This document shows positions 60,426 to 64,000 of a stretch of DNA of 64,000 nucleotides, in pieces. The notes beneath the pieces are model-generated. The model had not been told where the DNA came from, ran no database searches, and worked only from the letters and a program-made list of their open reading frames with translations. The position numbers were made by a program, and so were the translations under genes. This stretch comes from Pseudomonadota bacterium. GTDB taxonomy: Bacteria > Pseudomonadota > Alphaproteobacteria > Sphingomonadales > Sphingomonadaceae. The stretch covers positions 1 through 64,000 of the forward strand of contig JAJZTH010000020.1 in assembly GCA_021849075.1 (NCBI GenBank), given 5' to 3'. Each line of letters opens with the position of its first letter. The stretch's first letter is position 1.

Positions 60426-62948
60426 ATGGACCGCTTTGCTGACCATCGATTTGATGAGATCCGGCTGGCGCTGGGCAATGGCGCCGGCGCGTCCGATTTG
60501 TTCTTGGAACGTAACGATCTTCTTTCTTCGCCATTATTTGATCGCGTGTCACCGCCCTTGCTTCGCTGGGTGGCGGATCGGGGCGGCCGCCTGATCGCGA
60601 TCGAGCGAGACGGTGGTCGCATCCTGCCTCGATTTGCCGGCGACCCGATCGGGCTTGGCTGGCGCGACCTTTTTCATCGCAACGACCGGCGCGCCTTGCT
60701 GCGTGCGGCGCTGACGGAAGATCGGCCGCAGCCGCTGACATTGCGCATTCGCCATGCTGGCGGAGTGGAGCGCTGGTGCCTTGTCCGTCTGGTGTGCGCG
60801 ACGGGTGCGGATGACCGCGCCCGCTGGTATGGCACGGTCGAGGATGTGTCCGACCAGCATCATGATGCAGCCCGTTTGCTGGCCGATGCATTGGCGGAAA
60901 GTCGGGAACATTATCGCTGGTCAGTGGACCTTAGTCCTCAAGTGCCATGGACGGCCGGAGCGGACGGCAATGTCGAGGAGGTCGGGCCGCGTTGGCTCGA
61001 TCTGACCGGGATGATGCCGGAGCAGGCGTTGGGGACGGGGTGGCTGGGCGCAGTGCATCCTGATGATTTGCAGCGGACGGTGGCGACCTGGACCAGCCAT
61101 CTTGCCACCGGGACGCCGGTCGATGTGGATTATCGAATCCGGTTGCGGGCGGGCGGCTATCGATGGATGCGCGCGCGCGCATCGGCGCGGCTGGACGCCA
61201 AGGGGGCGGTGCTGCGCTGGTATGGCACGCTGGAGGATGTTCATGCCGAGCGACTGGCGCAGCGGGCGCTCAGTCAGAGTGAGGAGCGGTTCCGGCTCGC
61301 GGTTCAATCTGCGCGGCTGGGCATCTGGGATTTTGATTGCGCAACGGGCGCGCGAACCTGGTCGGCCGAGTTTCGCCGTATGCTCGGTTTGAACGACGAT
61401 CAGCCTGCCACGACCGAATTGGCGCTCAGTCTGGTGCATGCCGAGGATCGCGATCGGTTGCGCGCCATGCTGGATGCCGTGGCGGAAGGGGGCGCGCCAC
61501 CGCATTTTGAGGCGACGTTGAGGGTGTTCAGGGCGGATACGGGTGCACTGCGCTGGATCCGCAGCACGGGATGGCGCACCCGCACGGATGCCGGCCGGCC
61601 TCAACGCATCATCGTCACTTTTCTGGATGTCACCGAAGAGCGTGACGCCGAAGAGAGAATACGCTGGGCCGCAACGCATGATCCAATGACGCGCCTACCA
61701 AATCGCGCGCTGTGGCAGGCGGCGCTGGAGGAGATGGCGGCGCGGGCGCAGAATGGCTTTGGTCTGCTGCTGCTGGACATTGACGAACTCAAGCGCACGA
61801 ATGATTCGCTCGGCCATGACGCGGGTGACGCGCTGTTGACCGCCTTTGCAGATCGATTGATGGCATTCGCGCCGGAAGATGCCGTCGTAGGTCGTCTGGG
61901 CGGCGATGAATTCGGGTTGATTGCGGAGTCTTTGACGGACAGCAGCGCGCTGGAGCGGTTCAGCATGCAACTGATCGAGAAGGTCCGCGCGCCGCATATC
62001 CATGAAGGCCGCATGCTGGATTGCGGGGTCAGCATCGGTGGTGCGGTTTTCGGCGAACATGCCGACCGGGCCGAGGATTTGTTGAAGGCGGCGGACTTGG
62101 CCCTTTACGCCTCCAAGGCGGCCGGACGCGGCCGCTTGACCCTGTTCCATTCGGAATTGCGAGCAGAGGCGCAGCAGCGCAGCTCGATGATCCGCATGGC
62201 GCGGCAGGTCGTATCTGAAAATCTTGTCATCCCTCATTATCAGGCGCGCGTCGACCTGCGGAGCAATCAGGTTCTGGGATATGAGGCTCTGCTGCGCTGG
62301 CAGCATCCCAGAATGGGCTTGCAACTGCCCGGCAGCATTGCGGCTGCGTTCGAACATGGCGAGATCGCCGTGGCGCTAACCCGACAGATGCTGGAGTCGG
62401 TGCTGTACGATCTGCAACAATGGCTGCAAGCGGGGTATGATCCGGGGCGGGTTGCGATCAATGCGTCGGCGGCGGACTTCGCAGCGGGCGATTTTGCCGA
62501 TCAGTTGCTGGCGCAGCTTGAGGACTTCGCCATCCCGACAGAGCATTTTGAGGTCGAAGTGACCGAAAGCGTGTTTCTGGGCCGGGGTACGGATCAGGTA
62601 GCGCGGGCGCTGGCGCATTTTGCACGGGCCGGAGTGCGCGTGGCGCTGGACGATTTCGGCACGGGCTTCGCTTCACTGACCCACTTGAAACAATATCCGG
62701 TCGATGTGCTCAAGATCGATCGCAGTTTCGTCAGCAATGTCGAGGAGGATGCCGGTGACGCGGCCATCGTTGATGCGATCGTGAAGCTGGGCGGCAGTTT
62801 CGGCATGGAAGTGGTTGCCGAAGGCGTGGAAACCGAAGCGCAGGCACAATTTCTGTTGCGTCGCGGCTGTGTCGTAGGACAGGGCTTCCATCTGGGGCGG
62901 CCCCAACCTTTCGCTATACTGAACCCGCCCAAACATGGTCATGGGTAG
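60426..62948 (+). CDS. Triple-PAS GGDEF-EAL cyclic-di-GMP protein
   Basis: An 840-residue cytoplasmic signalling protein with no membrane helix. Order: short N-terminus, PAS-like domain 1 (residues about 45-150), PAS 2 (about 160-285), PAS 3 (about 290-410), GGDEF (about 415-575) and EAL (about 590-835). The cyclase motif GGDEF is intact in GRLGGDEFGLIAES, but there is no RxxD inhibitory site just before it. The EAL part keeps YEALLRW, VAINASAADF, DDFGTGFASLTHLKQYP, KIDRSFV and VAEGVETE, so phosphodiesterase activity is expected. It may set the c-di-GMP level that controls exopolysaccharide made by the XrtA locus about 5 kb away, an inference from proximity only. Confidence 0.92.
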   Translation: MDRFADHRFDEIRLALGNGAGASDLFLERNDLLSSPLFDRVSPPLLRWVADRGGRLIAIERDGGRILPRFAGDPIGLGWRDLFHRNDRRALLRAALTEDRPQPLTLRIRHAGGVERWCLVRLVCATGADDRARWYGTVEDVSDQHHDAARLLADALAESREHYRWSVDLSPQVPWTAGADGNVEEVGPRWLDLTGMMPEQALGTGWLGAVHPDDLQRTVATWTSHLATGTPVDVDYRIRLRAGGYRWMRARASARLDAKGAVLRWYGTLEDVHAERLAQRALSQSEERFRLAVQSARLGIWDFDCATGARTWSAEFRRMLGLNDDQPATTELALSLVHAEDRDRLRAMLDAVAEGGAPPHFEATLRVFRADTGALRWIRSTGWRTRTDAGRPQRIIVTFLDVTEERDAEERIRWAATHDPMTRLPNRALWQAALEEMAARAQNGFGLLLLDIDELKRTNDSLGHDAGDALLTAFADRLMAFAPEDAVVGRLGGDEFGLIAESLTDSSALERFSMQLIEKVRAPHIHEGRMLDCGVSIGGAVFGEHADRAEDLLKAADLALYASKAAGRGRLTLFHSELRAEAQQRSSMIRMARQVVSENLVIPHYQARVDLRSNQVLGYEALLRWQHPRMGLQLPGSIAAAFEHGEIAVALTRQMLESVLYDLQQWLQAGYDPGRVAINASAADFAAGDFADQLLAQLEDFAIPTEHFEVEVTESVFLGRGTDQVARALAHFARAGVRVALDDFGTGFASLTHLKQYPVDVLKIDRSFVSNVEEDAGDAAIVDAIVKLGGSFGMEVVAEGVETEAQAQFLLRRGCVVGQGFHLGRPQPFAILNPPKHGHG

Positions 62949-62954
62949 AGAATA

Positions 62955-62980
62955 GGGCCAGATCCGCCGGAATCTGACCC
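62955..62980. terminator. Possible terminator hairpin between GGDEF-EAL and RcnB-like genes
   Basis: GGGCCAGAT (62955-62963) pairs with ATCTGACCC (62972-62980) with one C-A mismatch and an 8-base loop. It lies between convergent genes 7 bases past the plus-strand stop. No T-tract is present, so the call is weak. Confidence 0.35.
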
Positions 62981-63011
62981 CTGCATCAGCATCGTGACTT
63001 GCCGGTACTGA

Positions 63012-63989
63012 TTATTTGCAACGGCAGCTGCGTACCGTTTTGCGCCGCACGGACGGGCGATAGCGCACCTTTTCCGTGACATAGCTGGTGGTCGTTGTTG
63101 TCGTTACCTTCGGCTCCACCGTTACCGTGGTCACGATGGGGGCAGGATAATAATAGCCGCCTGACACATATCCGCCGCCTGGTCCCGGCATGGGACCAGC
63201 GCCCCAATGCGGCGCCACGCCATAGGGCGGCGCATCATAATCGACGCCGGCGCCGCGGACATCGCCTTCAAAACGGCCGTCATAGGTGCCGCTAACCTTG
63301 CGGCCGTCATCAGTGGTCCATGTGCCGGTCCAACGGCCTTCATATTCATTGCTACTGGTGACGCTGTCATCGGCATAGCCATAGCCCTCGTCATAGGCTG
63401 CGCCGGGGCGACGACGGGGCGGGGCGCTATGGCGCGGCGCATCTTCCGCCTTGTCGATCGCCATACCCGCGACGCCGCCGACCACAGCGCCAATCGCCGC
63501 GCCGCCGACGCCATTGTCCCGGCGCGGCGCATCATAATAACCATCGTCAGGCGCGTAGCCGCCTTCGTAGCGATCCCAATCGAGGTTGCTGCGATGATCA
63601 TAGACCCGACCATAGCGATCGGTCATGACCGCATCGTCATAATAGCGCGACCAGCCATAGCCGTAGGCCGGGGCGGGCAGGCCATAGGCGCCATAATTCG
63701 CGATATAATAATTGGGGCTGACCCAGTAGCGCGGCAGGACATAGCCATAGACGGGGCGGCGATAGGCGCCCCAGCCGCCAGGCGCCCCCCATCCGGCGAA
63801 CCAGCGTCCATTCTGGCGCGGACCCCAGCGATGGCTGCCCCAATTGCCGACCGTTCCAGGCATCTGGGCGCCGGGGCGAGGTCCGGTCCAGCTTCCGCTA
63901 TGGCCGGACGCGCCATTGGCGATTGCCGGCGTCGTTGCGCCCGCCAATGCCGCACCTGCGGCGATAAGCAGAAGGCGGGAATGGATCAT
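63012..63989 (-). CDS. RcnB-like secreted protein with glycine zipper
   Basis: A 325-residue protein with a signal peptide (MIHSRLLLIAAGAALAGATT, cleavage near AIANG). A Gly/Trp/Arg-rich region and the RcnB-like stretch YVLPRYWVSPNYYIANYGAY, followed by YDDAVMTDRYGRVYD, come first. A glycine zipper VGGAAIGAVVGGVAGMAID (residues about 160-178) suggests membrane insertion or oligomerisation. The rest is Tyr/Gly/Pro-rich and repetitive, ending in a Thr run (KVTTTTTTSYVTEKV) and a basic cysteine-containing tail. It is more than twice the size of the RcnB-like protein at 2.3 kb. The function is not known; metal-stress or envelope roles are guesses. Confidence 0.75.
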   Translation of the reverse strand: MIHSRLLLIAAGAALAGATTPAIANGASGHSGSWTGPRPGAQMPGTVGNWGSHRWGPRQNGRWFAGWGAPGGWGAYRRPVYGYVLPRYWVSPNYYIANYGAYGLPAPAYGYGWSRYYDDAVMTDRYGRVYDHRSNLDWDRYEGGYAPDDGYYDAPRRDNGVGGAAIGAVVGGVAGMAIDKAEDAPRHSAPPRRRPGAAYDEGYGYADDSVTSSNEYEGRWTGTWTTDDGRKVSGTYDGRFEGDVRGAGVDYDAPPYGVAPHWGAGPMPGPGGGYVSGGYYYPAPIVTTVTVEPKVTTTTTTSYVTEKVRYRPSVRRKTVRSCRCK

Positions 63990-64000
63990 CGTTAACGCTC

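Noticed and set aside
1-64000. CRISPR arrays, prophage or insertion-sequence transposases
   Set aside because: No regularly spaced direct repeats and no transposase or phage-like protein were seen; the repeats present are inverted intergenic elements.

Overview
The window is high-GC chromosomal DNA whose gene content and neighbourhoods point to an alphaproteobacterium of the order Sphingomonadales (Sphingobium or Sphingomonas type). The evidence is the rpsF-rpsR and fabD-fabG-acpP-fabF-mltG runs, RcnB-like secreted proteins, NodT/MacAB-type efflux genes, an exosortase A polysaccharide locus and intergenic inverted repeats of the kind common in sphingomonads. I see no transposase, integrase, prophage module or CRISPR array.

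Layout. 1-0.7 kb: rpsR (cut by the window edge) and rpsF with a probable promoter and S6:S18-type leader. 0.8-3.1 kb: GntP-family permease, an RcnB-like protein and a 55-residue secreted peptide. 3.3-8.2 kb: four-gene tripartite efflux operon (outer-membrane factor, adaptor, ATPase, MacB-type permease). 8.3-14.1 kb: fatty-acid synthesis genes fabD, fabG, acpP and fabF, then mltG, interrupted by a PAP2 phosphatase. 14.1-18.3 kb: small membrane protein, 2H phosphoesterase, ferredoxin reductase, a 5'-truncated reading-frame relic, an AT-richer acyltransferase and tRNA-Met(CAT). 18.5-22.7 kb: the four-gene ATP-grasp / alpha-E / transglutaminase / Anbu proteasome-homologue cluster. 22.8-34.3 kb: housekeeping and stress genes (YbaN, PepSY-response regulator-kinase, SIMPL, Uup, methyltransferase, VIT transporter, glutathione peroxidase, M20 peptidase, TRIC channel, TrxB) separated by many inverted repeats.

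34.3-55.3 kb is the most coherent block: an exosortase A (XrtA/EpsH) exopolysaccharide locus. A divergent front module (acyl carrier protein, GNAT-like transferase, AMP-forming ligase, PLP decarboxylase) is followed by Wza-type export, chain-length and autokinase proteins, an outer-membrane barrel, a Walker ATPase, a deacetylase, two tandem FemAB proteins, a glycosyltransferase, XrtA fused to EpsI, an AsnB-like amidotransferase, a polyprenyl-phosphate sugar transferase and a family 2 glycosyltransferase. Many of these overlap by four bases, so they are probably translationally coupled. The barrel gene has an in-frame TAA that removes its last 123 codons, and no PEP-CTERM substrate is visible in the window.

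55.3-64 kb: amidohydrolase and 3-hydroxyisobutyrate-dehydrogenase-like pair, threonine ammonia-lyase, Bpt aminoacyl-tRNA-protein transferase, a triple-PAS GGDEF-EAL protein and a second, larger RcnB-like protein. The strongest leads for follow-up are the XrtA front module with its three acyltransferase-fold proteins, the interrupted barrel gene, the Anbu cluster, and the truncated relic next to the acyltransferase and tRNA-Met. All family assignments come from reading translated sequence by eye; no database search was run.
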